A stretch of 64,000 nucleotides of DNA from Pontibacillus chungwhensis. Its GTDB lineage: Bacteria > Bacillota > Bacilli > Bacillales > BH030062. Below are positions 1 to 8,448 of this stretch, piece by piece (positions within the stretch are counted from its first letter, which is position 1; every line of letters begins with the position of its first letter). A program made the translations under genes and the position numbers. The stretch lies in the NCBI RefSeq assembly GCF_030166655.1, contig NZ_CP126446.1, positions 4,030,001 to 4,094,000 on the forward strand. The letters are read 5' to 3'. The notes under the pieces were generated by a model. That model was not told the DNA's origin. It ran no database searches and saw only the letters and a list, made by a program, of their open reading frames with translations.

Positions 1-436
1 AGTAAGGAACATTATGGATGGGTAACTTCCATATTCCTTGCTGCACAAAGTTACTGCTATTGAACACATTGCTAACAGAGAGTACGGTTACCAGAACAAA
101 TAAAACAGGTACATAATAAATATATGGACGTAAGCGGGCGGGTATTCGGTATTTGAAGGACGTCACTTCAGCAACAAAGTGAAAACCGAAGCTTGTAAGG
201 AGAGCACCTACATTACCAAACCAAAATGCGACTAAGGGGGCACTATATTGAATGGGGAGTAAATGACGTATATATTCTTCTAAGAACAACAACATATATC
301 CCAGAACAATCAAGCTGGCCAGCCGATGGATCTTACTTTGGACATTTCTAAGCAGAACCTCAATGGCCATATAAAACAGAAATAAGAACGGAATTAAGTA
401 GACAAAGAGACTTACTATAGTCGATTCGACAGTCAT
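1..436 (-). CDS. Membrane protein N-terminus, function unknown (cut by window edge)
   Basis: An open frame runs from an ATG at 436 to the left window edge without a stop (145 codons), so only the N-terminal part is visible. It starts MTVESTIVSLFVYLIPF and is dominated by hydrophobic stretches separated by short basic loops, with at least four likely membrane helices. The layout resembles the multi-TM sensor halves that precede signalling domains in Bacillaceae, but no output domain is inside the window. The ribosome binding site is weak (GAAGAGAAG about 10 bases upstream), so the exact start is uncertain. It is divergent from the MFS gene at 667. Function is not assigned. Confidence 0.6.
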   Translation of the reverse strand, partial: MTVESTIVSLFVYLIPFLFLFYMAIEVLLRNVQSKIHRLASLIVLGYMLLFLEEYIRHLLPIQYSAPLVAFWFGNVGALLTSFGFHFVAEVTSFKYRIPARLRPYIYYVPVLFVLVTVLSVSNVFNSSNFVQQGIWKLPIHNVPY

Positions 437-624
437 ACAAACACACTTCTCTTCATTAGTTTTCATTCATTATATTTAGATTAGCATGAATTACTCATAT
501 AATTAACTCAAAACGCTTTTTTCAAACCAAATAATAGGCATAAAGATCTACTAATCTCACATTCACCTTACGAATAAGGCTCATGCATATTCGTTTTCAT
601 TCCCTTCCGTTTATGATAGAGTAC

Positions 625-637
625 TTCGAGTATCGAA
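625..637. promoter_or_regulatory. Candidate palindromic operator before the MFS gene
   Basis: A perfect inverted repeat TTCGA-GTA-TCGAA lies 29 bases before the MFS start codon, just after a TATGAT-like -10 box (612-617). Position and symmetry fit a repressor site near the transcription start. No repressor gene is adjacent, so the cognate protein is unknown. Confidence 0.35.
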
Positions 638-666
638 AGCACTAAACCTAATATAGGAGGAAAGAT

Positions 667-2013
667 ATGCAACAGGAATCAACTCCGCTTTTCAAACAAG
701 GATACTTTAAGACCATTCTCATTCTCAGTATTGCTGTATGGCTTGTTGTTATGAATACCACAATGTTTAACGTGGCCCTCCCAAATGTCCTTACAGATTT
801 TGACCTCTCCCCGTCTCAAGGAGCATGGATTGTCTCAGGATATTCGATTGTACTCGCGATCTTTACGATTTCCTACACTCGTCTAAGTGATTACATCCCT
901 TTGAAACGCTTGTTGATCATTGGAATCATTCTGTTTGCCTCAGCATCAATATTCGGCTATTTCACACAGAATTTCGTCTGGCTTATGATTGCGCGTCTCT
1001 TGCAAGCCGCAGGGGCAGCCGCCATTCCAGGACTGTCTTATGTCTATGCCGGCCGCTTTGTACCAGGCCACCACAGAGGACGAGCCATGGCTTTTATCGC
1101 TTCAGCTTCCTCACTCGGCTTTGGACTTGGTCCCGTATTTGGAGGGGCGATCACAGATTATTTAAGTTGGAATTTCTTATTCGTCTTCACGTTACTAGTC
1201 GTAGCGGTCTTACCTATACTAAATAAGAGGTTACCGAAAGAAGAGACCAAACCAGGACAGTTTGATAAAATCGGTGCTGTATTAACCGGGCTATCGGTTA
1301 CAGCTCTACTGTTGTTTATCTCTACGATTACGTGGTATTACCTGGTGATTGGTCTGGTTTTCATAGGCGGATTATGGTGGCACTTAAATCAGAAAACGTC
1401 CCCTTTTATTCAGCCTGAATTGATTCGAAATAAGTCGTATCGTTTAATTGTCTATATGAGTTACTTAGGCTTTACCACCCACTTTGCCATTCTTGTTCTC
1501 ATGCCTCTAATGTTGAAAAATGTATACGATAAGAATCCGACAACGGTAGGATTAATTATCTTTCCAGGAGCGTTCCTTTCAGCAATAGCAGCTGTCTATG
1601 TAGGACGATTAATCGACCGATACGGAAATATTCGCATCATGCTTCTCGCTCATGTGCTTTTGACAGCATCGACCGTTATCTTTTATTTCCTATCTCCGAT
1701 TAATGAATATATGATTATGTTTGGTTACATGTTTACAAGCTTTGGATTTTCAAGCCTTTCCTCAAGCTCTACAAATGAAGTGTCCCGTTTCCTTCCATCA
1801 GCCCTTATCGGATCAGGGATCGGCCTCAAACAGCTTATCCAATTTGTCGGCTCAGCATCAGGGCCCGTATTAGCAGGATTCTTTTTAGAATTTGGAGATC
1901 AGCAATATTCTGTTGAATCTTTCCAGAACACCTTCCTGTTTATCCTTGTCCTCATGATTTTGTCTTGTCTAATTTTCTGGCAAATGGTAAAAAAATCTAC
2001 TCAAACCAATTAA
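667..2013 (+). CDS. MFS drug/H+ antiporter, DHA2 type (Tet(L)/Tet(K)-like)
   Basis: 448-residue integral membrane protein of the major facilitator superfamily, length and spacing typical of 14-TM DHA2 efflux pumps. Visible signatures: NVALPNVLTDF in helix 1, the loop 2-3 motif with RLSDYIPLKRLL, RLLQAAGAAAIPGLSYVYAGR in helix 4, and the antiporter motif C-like GFGLGPVFGGAI in helix 5. These match the layout of Tet(L)/Tet(K) metal-tetracycline/H+ and Na+(K+)/H+ exchangers. Substrate is not determinable from sequence. The start follows AGGAGG with 6-base spacing. It is a single-gene unit with its own terminator (2031-2062) and a candidate operator at 625-637. It may act in drug or cation export. 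Confidence 0.88.
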   Translation: MQQESTPLFKQGYFKTILILSIAVWLVVMNTTMFNVALPNVLTDFDLSPSQGAWIVSGYSIVLAIFTISYTRLSDYIPLKRLLIIGIILFASASIFGYFTQNFVWLMIARLLQAAGAAAIPGLSYVYAGRFVPGHHRGRAMAFIASASSLGFGLGPVFGGAITDYLSWNFLFVFTLLVVAVLPILNKRLPKEETKPGQFDKIGAVLTGLSVTALLLFISTITWYYLVIGLVFIGGLWWHLNQKTSPFIQPELIRNKSYRLIVYMSYLGFTTHFAILVLMPLMLKNVYDKNPTTVGLIIFPGAFLSAIAAVYVGRLIDRYGNIRIMLLAHVLLTASTVIFYFLSPINEYMIMFGYMFTSFGFSSLSSSSTNEVSRFLPSALIGSGIGLKQLIQFVGSASGPVLAGFFLEFGDQQYSVESFQNTFLFILVLMILSCLIFWQMVKKSTQTN

Positions 2014-2030
2014 CGATCAATAATTATGTA

Positions 2031-2062
2031 AAAAGCTGTCCCTTTATAGGGACAGCTTTTTT
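2031..2062. terminator. Bidirectional intrinsic terminator
   Basis: A 12-bp perfect stem (AAAAGCTGTCCC and its complement) with T-runs on both strands sits between the convergent MFS and aldo/keto reductase genes. Confidence 0.9.
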
Positions 2063-2067
2063 ATGGT

Positions 2068-2970
2068 TTATGGGATATCATACCCTTGAGAACTGGTATA
2101 GATCTCAAACCACTGATCTTTTGAAAGGGATAGATCAAGTGAAGCTACAGCCGTTTGAATACGTTCTATTTTACCTGAACCAACAATCGGCATAATATGT
2201 GCTGGATGAGCAAGTAACCAAGCATACATCACCTGGTCGATTCCCTCACCTCCAACTTCTCCTGCCACTTTTTCAAGGGTGGTTCGCAGGCGAACGGCAC
2301 GCTCACTATCGCTAGTGAATACATCTCCTCCACCAAGTGGAGACCAGGCCATAGGGGCCATCCGTTTTTCCATGCACGTATCTAGTGTCCCATCATGAAT
2401 GTTTTCAAGGTTATAAGGTGACAATTCAATTTGATTGGTCACAAGTTCAACATCTACAAATGACTGAAGCATGTCTAATTGATGCTTCTTGAAGTTCGAT
2501 ACGCCGAAATGGCGAACTTTCCCTCCGTTTTTCAATTCACGAAAAGCTTCTGCGACTTCTTTAGGATTCATAAATGGATCTGGTCTGTGAATGAGTAATA
2601 AATCGATATAATCCGTTCCAAACGCTTCTAAAGAATGTTCAACAGACTTCAAGATGTGGGCTTTGCTTGTATCATAATGGTGAGATTTATGCTCAGGACG
2701 GTTCTCTGATTCAAGAACAATCCCGCACTTCGTTACAATTTCCATCCTTTCACGAAGCTCTGGTTTAAGAGCCAGCGCCTCACCGAATAATGGTTCACAA
2801 GTATAACTTCCATAAATATCAGCATGATCAAATGTCGTAATACCTAGGTCTAAACACTGTTCGATTAATTCGACCACCTGTTCGTTTGAGTACTTCCAGT
2901 CCGCCAATCTCCATTGTCCATGTACAATTCGGGACAGAGATAAATCCTCGGCTAGTTGAATACGTTCCAT
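2068..2970 (-). CDS. Aldo/keto reductase, YcsN/YdhF type
   Basis: 300-residue NADPH-dependent aldo/keto reductase with a TIM-barrel fold. The catalytic tetrad is visible: D48 and Y53 in FDHADIYGSY, K81 in IVTKCGI, H128 in LLLIHRPDP. The cofactor end is SNF, GSGKIERI. Overall wording (GQWRLADW, RPDPFMNPKEVAEAF, AWSPLGGGDVF) matches E. coli YdhF and B. subtilis YcsN, whose natural substrates are not established. The frame is open further upstream to 3003, but the ATG at 2970 is preferred because AAGGGAG lies 8 bases before it. A hairpin repeat at 3060-3101 separates it from the oxidoreductase upstream; the two could be co-transcribed. Confidence 0.88.
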   Translation of the reverse strand: MERIQLAEDLSLSRIVHGQWRLADWKYSNEQVVELIEQCLDLGITTFDHADIYGSYTCEPLFGEALALKPELRERMEIVTKCGIVLESENRPEHKSHHYDTSKAHILKSVEHSLEAFGTDYIDLLLIHRPDPFMNPKEVAEAFRELKNGGKVRHFGVSNFKKHQLDMLQSFVDVELVTNQIELSPYNLENIHDGTLDTCMEKRMAPMAWSPLGGGDVFTSDSERAVRLRTTLEKVAGEVGGEGIDQVMYAWLLAHPAHIMPIVGSGKIERIQTAVASLDLSLSKDQWFEIYTSSQGYDIP

Positions 2971-3059
2971 GAGTGATGCTCCCTTCAAATATGTATATAC
3001 CACTCAATCCTACTTCCTTTTCCCATAAAACGCGAGGAAAGCGCTTCATCATAGTAAAG

Positions 3060-3101
3060 CGTGCCAGACACCCTTTATTAGGATAAAGGGTGTCTGGCAC
3101 G
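3060..3101. repeat. Perfect inverted repeat, 19-bp arms, 4-base loop
   Basis: Arms 3060-3078 and 3083-3101 are exactly complementary (CGTGCCAGACACCCTTTAT and its reverse complement) around a TAGG loop. It lies between two minus-strand oxidoreductase genes and lacks a T-run, so it is not a standard intrinsic terminator. It may stabilise an mRNA end or be a dispersed intergenic repeat. Confidence 0.85.
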
Positions 3102-3104
3102 GAT

Positions 3105-4079
3105 TTAAATTCGTACGGTTCCGTTTTGACTTTGGTAAATGGAATCGATTAGTTTAATATTTTCAAGTGTTTTAAATTGTAGATCGTCAATCGTTTCTTG
3201 GTTTCTCGTAATTCGTTCAAATGCTTCAATTTGAAGACTATACTGATCACCTTTCTCTACTACTTCTCGCTCGCCATCATTCGTAGAGATCCGAATTATC
3301 CCATTGTGATCATTCGCATCTGGTCGGTAGGCGTGAGGAACTGTAATGCGCCCTTTTGTACCAATGATTTCATACTCATTGCGTAAAGGTGTGTTAAAGC
3401 TACAGTCTACTTGAACGAGTGTTCCGTTCTCAAGTTTCATTGTTACAAGTGAAGCTACGTCTACCTCATGGTCTTCATCAACAGTAGAGATTGACTGAAC
3501 ATGTTCTGGTTTACTGCCTAATAAATGAAGCGCAGAGTGCGTTCCGTAGCAGCCAACGTCCCAAAGGGCGCCACCACCCTTTTCTGGGTCTAATCGAATG
3601 TTATAGGAACTCTGGTCAAAGCTAAAGGAGAAACTTGCCTTCATTAATTCCACATCACCGATCTCTCCTGAAGCGATAATCTCTTTCACACGCTCATGTT
3701 GAGGATGGAACTGATACATGAAGGCTTCTAAGAACACCACATTGTGATGTCTACACGTCTCTATCATTTCTTCTACGTCACGGTAATGTAGAGCAGCTGG
3801 CTTCTCGCATAAGATATGTTTACCTGCTTCTGCTGCCTTTAAGACCCATTCTTTATGAAGATGGTTAGGTAAAGGAATATAGACCGCTTCTACTGAGCTG
3901 TCATTTAGCAATTCCTCATAATTGTTATACGCATTTTCGATTTCAAATTGCTTCGCTACTTCCTGCTCCTTCCCGCTGCTGCTGGCTACAGCTACAACCT
4001 CAGCTCCTTCCGTTCTCTGAATGGCTGGTATTAACGCTTTTTTTGCAATATTTGCTGTACCTAAGATACCCCAACGCAC
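3105..4079 (-). CDS. Gfo/Idh/MocA family NAD(P)-dependent oxidoreductase
   Basis: 324-residue sugar/diol-dehydrogenase-like protein. The N-terminal Rossmann fold carries GILGTANIAKK (residues 4-14). The family motif EKP is at 92-94 (ILCEKPAALHYRDVEEMI), followed by a C-terminal alpha/beta substrate domain with GGGALWDVGCYGTHSALHLLG. It most resembles the branch annotated as trans-dihydrodiol or D-xylose dehydrogenase-like; substrate cannot be told. The start is GTG at 4079, with AAGGAG 10 bases upstream. Its 3' end is near the 3060-3101 hairpin and the aldo/keto reductase follows on the same strand, suggesting a two-gene carbonyl/sugar metabolism unit. Confidence 0.85.
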   Translation of the reverse strand: MRWGILGTANIAKKALIPAIQRTEGAEVVAVASSSGKEQEVAKQFEIENAYNNYEELLNDSSVEAVYIPLPNHLHKEWVLKAAEAGKHILCEKPAALHYRDVEEMIETCRHHNVVFLEAFMYQFHPQHERVKEIIASGEIGDVELMKASFSFSFDQSSYNIRLDPEKGGGALWDVGCYGTHSALHLLGSKPEHVQSISTVDEDHEVDVASLVTMKLENGTLVQVDCSFNTPLRNEYEIIGTKGRITVPHAYRPDANDHNGIIRISTNDGEREVVEKGDQYSLQIEAFERITRNQETIDDLQFKTLENIKLIDSIYQSQNGTVRI

Positions 4080-4268
4080 TTAAAATCCGCTCCTTTATAT
4101 TCTTTTTAGCTATTCCTTCCCAGCGTCTATACCCGTTCCTTCCCATATTCAAAGCTTTTAGAAGCATATCCTTCTATTGTTTTTTGAATTTTTAGTCATT
4201 TAGGTTGATTTTTCTTCTTTTCTTGTCGATAAAAAGCAAAAGAGATATAAGATTAAAGGAGTGAGGGG

Positions 4269-6062
4269 ATGTTCGGGAAACATTCATTGAAAGGGAAAAT
4301 GATTTTATTTATGGTATTGATTGTTACGATACCATTACTTTTAACGGGCTACTTATCCTACCAGAAATCTGAAGCACTGGAATACGCGGTCATTCATAAA
4401 GGAGATCTTGAAAATCTAAATAAGGATTTTCATTCCATTTTTGAGTCCTATGAGGAGAAACTTTCTTCTTTAGCAAGCGAAGAGGAAATGGATGTCTCTA
4501 GCTATTCTTTTGATAACAAATCGAACGCTTCTATTACCAATATGCCCGATCAGAACGACCCTGTAAAAACGGCCTTTTACGAAGAGTACTTGCAAGACAA
4601 AGCTGCAAATGACGAATACACGTTAAACTTATATTTGGGTACAGATGAGGGAGCCTTTTACCTTTCTAACATTCCCCCTAAAGAGGTTAACCTAAATCAA
4701 TACGATCCAAGGTCTACCGATTGGTATAAGAAAGCCTTAGAAGCTAAAGGGGAAGTCATCTGGACTGATCCTTATATTGATACCGGAACAGGGAAATCAA
4801 CTATTACATTAGCAAAAACCTTAACTCAAAATGGTGAGATACAAGGAGTAGTCGGACTGGATTTTGATATGCATCAGTTGGCTTTAATTCTTCGTAAAGA
4901 TGTGTTGATCAACACGTTAATCATAACAGCCGTTTCTCTTATTCTAGCCATCATAGTTATTTATTTTTATTTCACTAGAATCTCTAAAGACTTATCTGCT
5001 GTTCAAGAAGGGATGTCTCAGGTAGCTAAAGGGGATCTAACAACGGAAGATTTACCAACCAAACGGAAAGATGAAATCGGCCAACTCACAACAAGCTTCA
5101 ACCATATGGTTACAAATGTAAGGAATCTAATTTCTAGCGTGGTAGCTACCTCCCAACAGGTAGCAGCATCTTCAGAACAATTGCACGCCAATGCTGAAGA
5201 AACTTCAACAGCAGCCGAACAAATTGCGGGTTCAATTCAACACGTTTCTTCAGGTGCCGATGACCAATTAGACAAGATTGATGGAGCCGCACAACATATG
5301 AAACGACTTTCGAAAGATTCAAGTGCACTTGCTGATCGCACTTCTAGAATCACCCATACAACAGAACAGACATCCCAAGAATCCGAACAAGGCCAGGAAA
5401 TTATAACAAAGGCGATCCGCCAAATGGAACGAATCAACCAGAATACAAATGAAACAACTGTGATGATGAATACACTCAATGAAAAATCAGTAGAAATTGG
5501 CTCCATTGTCTCTCTTATTACCAATATTGCAGAGCAGACAAATTTACTTGCTCTTAATGCAGCTATTGAAGCAGCACGTGCTGGTGAACATGGCAAAGGA
5601 TTTGCAGTAGTTGCTGACGAAGTTCGCAAACTAGCAGAGCAGTCAAATCAATCTACCAAGCAGATCCAATCTCTTATTCAGGATATTCAAAACAAAACAC
5701 ATGACACTCTCTCCTCCTTGCATGAAGGAGAAGAAGCACTTCATGAAGGGACGAGCTTAGTCAATCGTGCAGGTGATGTATTTACGAACATCTCAACTGC
5801 TTTTCACCACCTAGCCTCAGACATGAATGAAATGTCAACTTCTATAGTAGACATGAATAAGAACACCGACTCTTTATCTGAAACCATGGACACCGTTACC
5901 GCTATCACGTCTCAGACGAGTGGGTTCACACAAGAAGTGGCGAGTGCTGCTGAGGAACAAAATGCTTCTATGGAAGAAGTTTCTGCTGCAACAAGAGCAT
6001 TGGCTACATCAGCCTATGAACTACAAGAGCTTGCCTCCGCATTCCAAACTAAAGTTGACTAA
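4269..6062 (+). CDS. Methyl-accepting chemotaxis protein with dCache sensor
   Basis: 597-residue transmembrane chemoreceptor. TM1 spans about 11-29, an extracytoplasmic dCache sensor about 35-213, TM2 about 214-235, HAMP about 236-290, and a long cytoplasmic coiled coil with the conserved kinase-control hairpin ([26 protein letters not shown] region). In the sensor, the segment DPRSTDWY (146-153) sits where amino-acid-binding dCache domains have an Arg two residues before the Trp; here that position is Thr150, so a standard amino-acid ligand is doubtful. No CheB/CheR tethering pentapeptide is seen at the C-terminus. Start follows AAAGGAG. A GTCGATAA box at 4225-4232 resembles a sigma-D -10 element, but no clear -35 partner is present. 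Confidence 0.92.
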   Translation: MFGKHSLKGKMILFMVLIVTIPLLLTGYLSYQKSEALEYAVIHKGDLENLNKDFHSIFESYEEKLSSLASEEEMDVSSYSFDNKSNASITNMPDQNDPVKTAFYEEYLQDKAANDEYTLNLYLGTDEGAFYLSNIPPKEVNLNQYDPRSTDWYKKALEAKGEVIWTDPYIDTGTGKSTITLAKTLTQNGEIQGVVGLDFDMHQLALILRKDVLINTLIITAVSLILAIIVIYFYFTRISKDLSAVQEGMSQVAKGDLTTEDLPTKRKDEIGQLTTSFNHMVTNVRNLISSVVATSQQVAASSEQLHANAEETSTAAEQIAGSIQHVSSGADDQLDKIDGAAQHMKRLSKDSSALADRTSRITHTTEQTSQESEQGQEIITKAIRQMERINQNTNETTVMMNTLNEKSVEIGSIVSLITNIAEQTNLLALNAAIEAARAGEHGKGFAVVADEVRKLAEQSNQSTKQIQSLIQDIQNKTHDTLSSLHEGEEALHEGTSLVNRAGDVFTNISTAFHHLASDMNEMSTSIVDMNKNTDSLSETMDTVTAITSQTSGFTQEVASAAEEQNASMEEVSAATRALATSAYELQELASAFQTKVD

Positions 6063-6098
6063 CATATACGAGGATTTTCTCTTTTATGTTGCCTATTG

Positions 6099-6130
6099 AA
6101 AGTAGACCTTTAGCTAAGGTCTACTTTTTC
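6099..6130 (+). terminator. Intrinsic terminator of the chemoreceptor gene
   Basis: Hairpin AAAGTAGACCTT / AAGGTCTACTTT followed by a T-run, 37 bases after the stop codon. Confidence 0.85.
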
Positions 6131-6226
6131 TTATTCGAATTCACAAAACATATTTAAAATACAGAATCTTATAGTAAAATAAGTAAAAGGTTGAATGACC
6201 AATTATGTTAAAGATTGGAGTTATCT

Positions 6227-7582
6227 ATGAAGGATTCTGTGCTCAGATCATGGAGTATCTGGACAACCATTGCTCTCATCTTGATGGGAATCACGATGCC
6301 ATTATGGTTGAGCGTTGATGTAGTCGGACTGACGTCTGCGATGGAGGATTTAGACAACAACCCGTCTGGCAGTACGCTTATGATGACCGCTTTTACACTT
6401 GTTATGTTAAACACAATACGTGCGCTCCCACATTATCTTGGAGCGCTATTATTAGGAGATATACTTGGCAGGAAGTTTGAGAAGCCCTGGCTAAAAGTAG
6501 CGGTTCCTTTCGTAGTCATCCCATTGGTATATGCATCGATCAATTCTTACAGCGCCGTCAATTACGATTTCGGTGGCCCTGCTTTCTTGATCTTACTATC
6601 TATCGTATTGATGCACATGTTAAGCCGCGATCAGCTAAGACCTGTTCTTAAATCATTTGTTTTAGCTCAATTATTGTTTGGCTATCAATGGCTTGATACC
6701 GTTACGTTTTTAACTCCATATGGCTTCGGTGGTGGAGCGATCTCATCTGAACTTAAAGACATTGCGGTTTCTCTGGAATTTGGAACTACTCTTTCTTTCT
6801 ATAGCATTGTCCTTTGTTCGATATTCGTCATCAATGCAGTGATGTTAGCTGTTTATTTAGCGGTCTCTGCTCAAAAGTGGAAAATCAAACAAGACCTAAA
6901 TCGCGCCAGAGGGGAAATGATTGAATCAAGATCAGGACGAGAGGCTCTTCATCTAGTTCATGACTTAAAAACCCCGCTCGCTCTGATCGAAGGACTCAAT
7001 TCATTAATTCAAATGAAAACGAAGAACCAAGAGATCCTCGATTATACGGATAAAATCTCAGAATCTATTCAATCTACCAGCAATATGGTATCTGAGATTC
7101 TGTATGATGAGAAGAAAAACTGGTGCAGTATGAAGCGTTTAATCGAATACATCAGAGCCAACAAATTAAGTTATGCGGCCATTTCCTTCGATTTTGAATT
7201 ACATGCAGATGAACAAGCTGAAGTCCTTGTAAACAAAATACGCATGACCCGGGCGATGGTCAACTTGATTGATAATGCCTGTGATGCTGTAGACGGGGTT
7301 GAAGATGCCCATGTTATTATCCGAACGGAAGCACACGGGGAGGAAATTTGGCTCGGTGTTGAAGATAACGGCCAAGGAATTCCAAAGAAAGAGCAACAAA
7401 AGATATGGAAACCTGGCTTTAGCACCAAAAGCCATCCTGGCTTCGGCCTGACTTTCGTTAAAAACGTAGTTACAGAACATGACGCCACCCTACATATTGA
7501 AAGTGAAAAAAATCAAGGAACCTTATTCTGGATCCGATTGCCAAAGGAGCGTGTAAGCTATGAACATTCTAATCATCGATGA
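6227..7582 (+). CDS. Membrane sensor histidine kinase
   Basis: 451-residue kinase with about six hydrophobic segments in residues 10-215 and little extracytoplasmic sequence, suggesting sensing within or at the membrane. The phosphoacceptor is H245 in LHLVHDLKTPL. The ATPase domain shows the N box (NLIDNACDAVDG), G1 (VEDNGQGIPKKE) and G2 (HPGFGLTFVKNVV). The frame opens at a TTG at 6215, but ATG 6227 is preferred since TTGGAG lies 6 bases upstream. It overlaps the response regulator by 23 bases, so the pair is translationally coupled. An NhaC antiporter lies downstream and is a possible target; this is inference from position only. Confidence 0.85.
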   Translation: MKDSVLRSWSIWTTIALILMGITMPLWLSVDVVGLTSAMEDLDNNPSGSTLMMTAFTLVMLNTIRALPHYLGALLLGDILGRKFEKPWLKVAVPFVVIPLVYASINSYSAVNYDFGGPAFLILLSIVLMHMLSRDQLRPVLKSFVLAQLLFGYQWLDTVTFLTPYGFGGGAISSELKDIAVSLEFGTTLSFYSIVLCSIFVINAVMLAVYLAVSAQKWKIKQDLNRARGEMIESRSGREALHLVHDLKTPLALIEGLNSLIQMKTKNQEILDYTDKISESIQSTSNMVSEILYDEKKNWCSMKRLIEYIRANKLSYAAISFDFELHADEQAEVLVNKIRMTRAMVNLIDNACDAVDGVEDAHVIIRTEAHGEEIWLGVEDNGQGIPKKEQQKIWKPGFSTKSHPGFGLTFVKNVVTEHDATLHIESEKNQGTLFWIRLPKERVSYEHSNHR

Positions 7583-8180
7583 CGATTCTTCCCTTCGCTA
7601 TATGTTAAGCGAAATCTGCAACCATGCAGGATGGGACTCAAAAACAGCAGAAAACGGCAAACAAGGTGTAGAGCTGTTTAGAAAAGCTTCCTTCGATTTG
7701 ATACTCGTTGACTACCATATGCCGGAAATGGACGGTTTGCAAACTGTTAAAGAAATTCGAAAGACTCACTCTTCCATTCCTATTTTAGTGTTAACGGTAG
7801 ATGAGCGTCAGGAAATTGCCGATCAATTCCTTAAAGAAGGAGCAACAGACTTCGCCCTCAAACCCGTAAAAGCACCGGACATGATTTCAAGAATTCAGCT
7901 CCACGTGCAACTTTCGAATATTAAAGAAAGCCAAAACCAAAACGACAATGTTTATAGCACAAAAGGAATCAGCAAAGGAACATTATCGTATGTAGAGGAC
8001 TATTTAAAGGAACAAACCGACCCCACCTCTGTAGACGAAATATCCAAAAAAGTAGACCTCGCCTACCCAACCGTCTACCGCTATGTCATGCACTTATTAG
8101 AAGAGGGCAAAGTCAAACAAGTCGTAAGCCACCAAAAAATAGGAAGACCGAAAAAATTGTATCAGTGGTATACCCTCTAG
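7560..8180 (+). CDS. Response regulator with CitT/DcuR-like C-terminal HTH
   Basis: 206-residue regulator. The receiver domain has the acidic pocket D7-D9, phosphoacceptor D51 (LILVDYHMPEMDG), T79 and K101. The C-terminal DNA-binding region (about 140-206) reads VDEISKKVDLAYPTVYRYV and ends with QKIGRPKKLYQWY, the RYL plus GRP-x-Y pattern seen in CitT/DctR/DcuR regulators that control carboxylate transport. The start overlaps the kinase gene and has AAAGGAG 9 bases upstream. The partner kinase lacks the large PAS/Cache sensor of CitA/DcuS proteins, so the signal is likely different. The downstream repeat and terminator close the unit. Confidence 0.85.
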   Translation: MNILIIDDDSSLRYMLSEICNHAGWDSKTAENGKQGVELFRKASFDLILVDYHMPEMDGLQTVKEIRKTHSSIPILVLTVDERQEIADQFLKEGATDFALKPVKAPDMISRIQLHVQLSNIKESQNQNDNVYSTKGISKGTLSYVEDYLKEQTDPTSVDEISKKVDLAYPTVYRYVMHLLEEGKVKQVVSHQKIGRPKKLYQWYTL

Positions 8181-8300
8181 AAAAGCGCAGGGGGCTTGTT
8201 AAACGAATAGAGGAAGTTCGGTTAAGAACGCCGCGTCCTGCGGCAACACCGCCCCCCACTTCCTGTGGGGCCGGAGCAGCCCAAAACTCACCCTTACCTA
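8181..8300. repeat. Structured intergenic repeat-like element
   Basis: Begins with AAAAGCGCA, the same opening as the 153-bp repeats at 14292. It contains nested inverted segments: AGGAAGT with ACTTCCT, GTTC with GAAC, CCGC with GCGG, and GGGCT with AGCCC. GC content is much higher than in the flanking sequence. It does not look like coding sequence and is followed by a separate terminator. Confidence 0.5.
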
Positions 8301-8320
8301 CATTCAAATCTACTAATCCC

Positions 8321-8353
8321 ATCCCCCGGACGTTGATCCGAGGGATTTTTTCA
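8321..8353 (+). terminator. Intrinsic terminator after the two-component genes
   Basis: Stem ATCCC-CGGA with TCCG-GGGAT, then TTTTTTC. Confidence 0.8.
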
Positions 8354-8448
8354 TTTTTTTCTGTTTCATTATTCGACAAAAGCTCGTTACAATACGAATT
8401 ATCTTGCAATTATCATAATTCAAACATCACGAGAGGAGCCTTACGATT

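Noticed and set aside
2828-3100. 90-codon minus frame at the aldo/keto reductase start
   Set aside because: It overlaps the reductase in another frame and starts inside the perfect hairpin repeat.
5237-5629. 130-codon frame antisense to the chemoreceptor
   Set aside because: Shadow of a regular coiled-coil coding sequence; no ribosome binding site.
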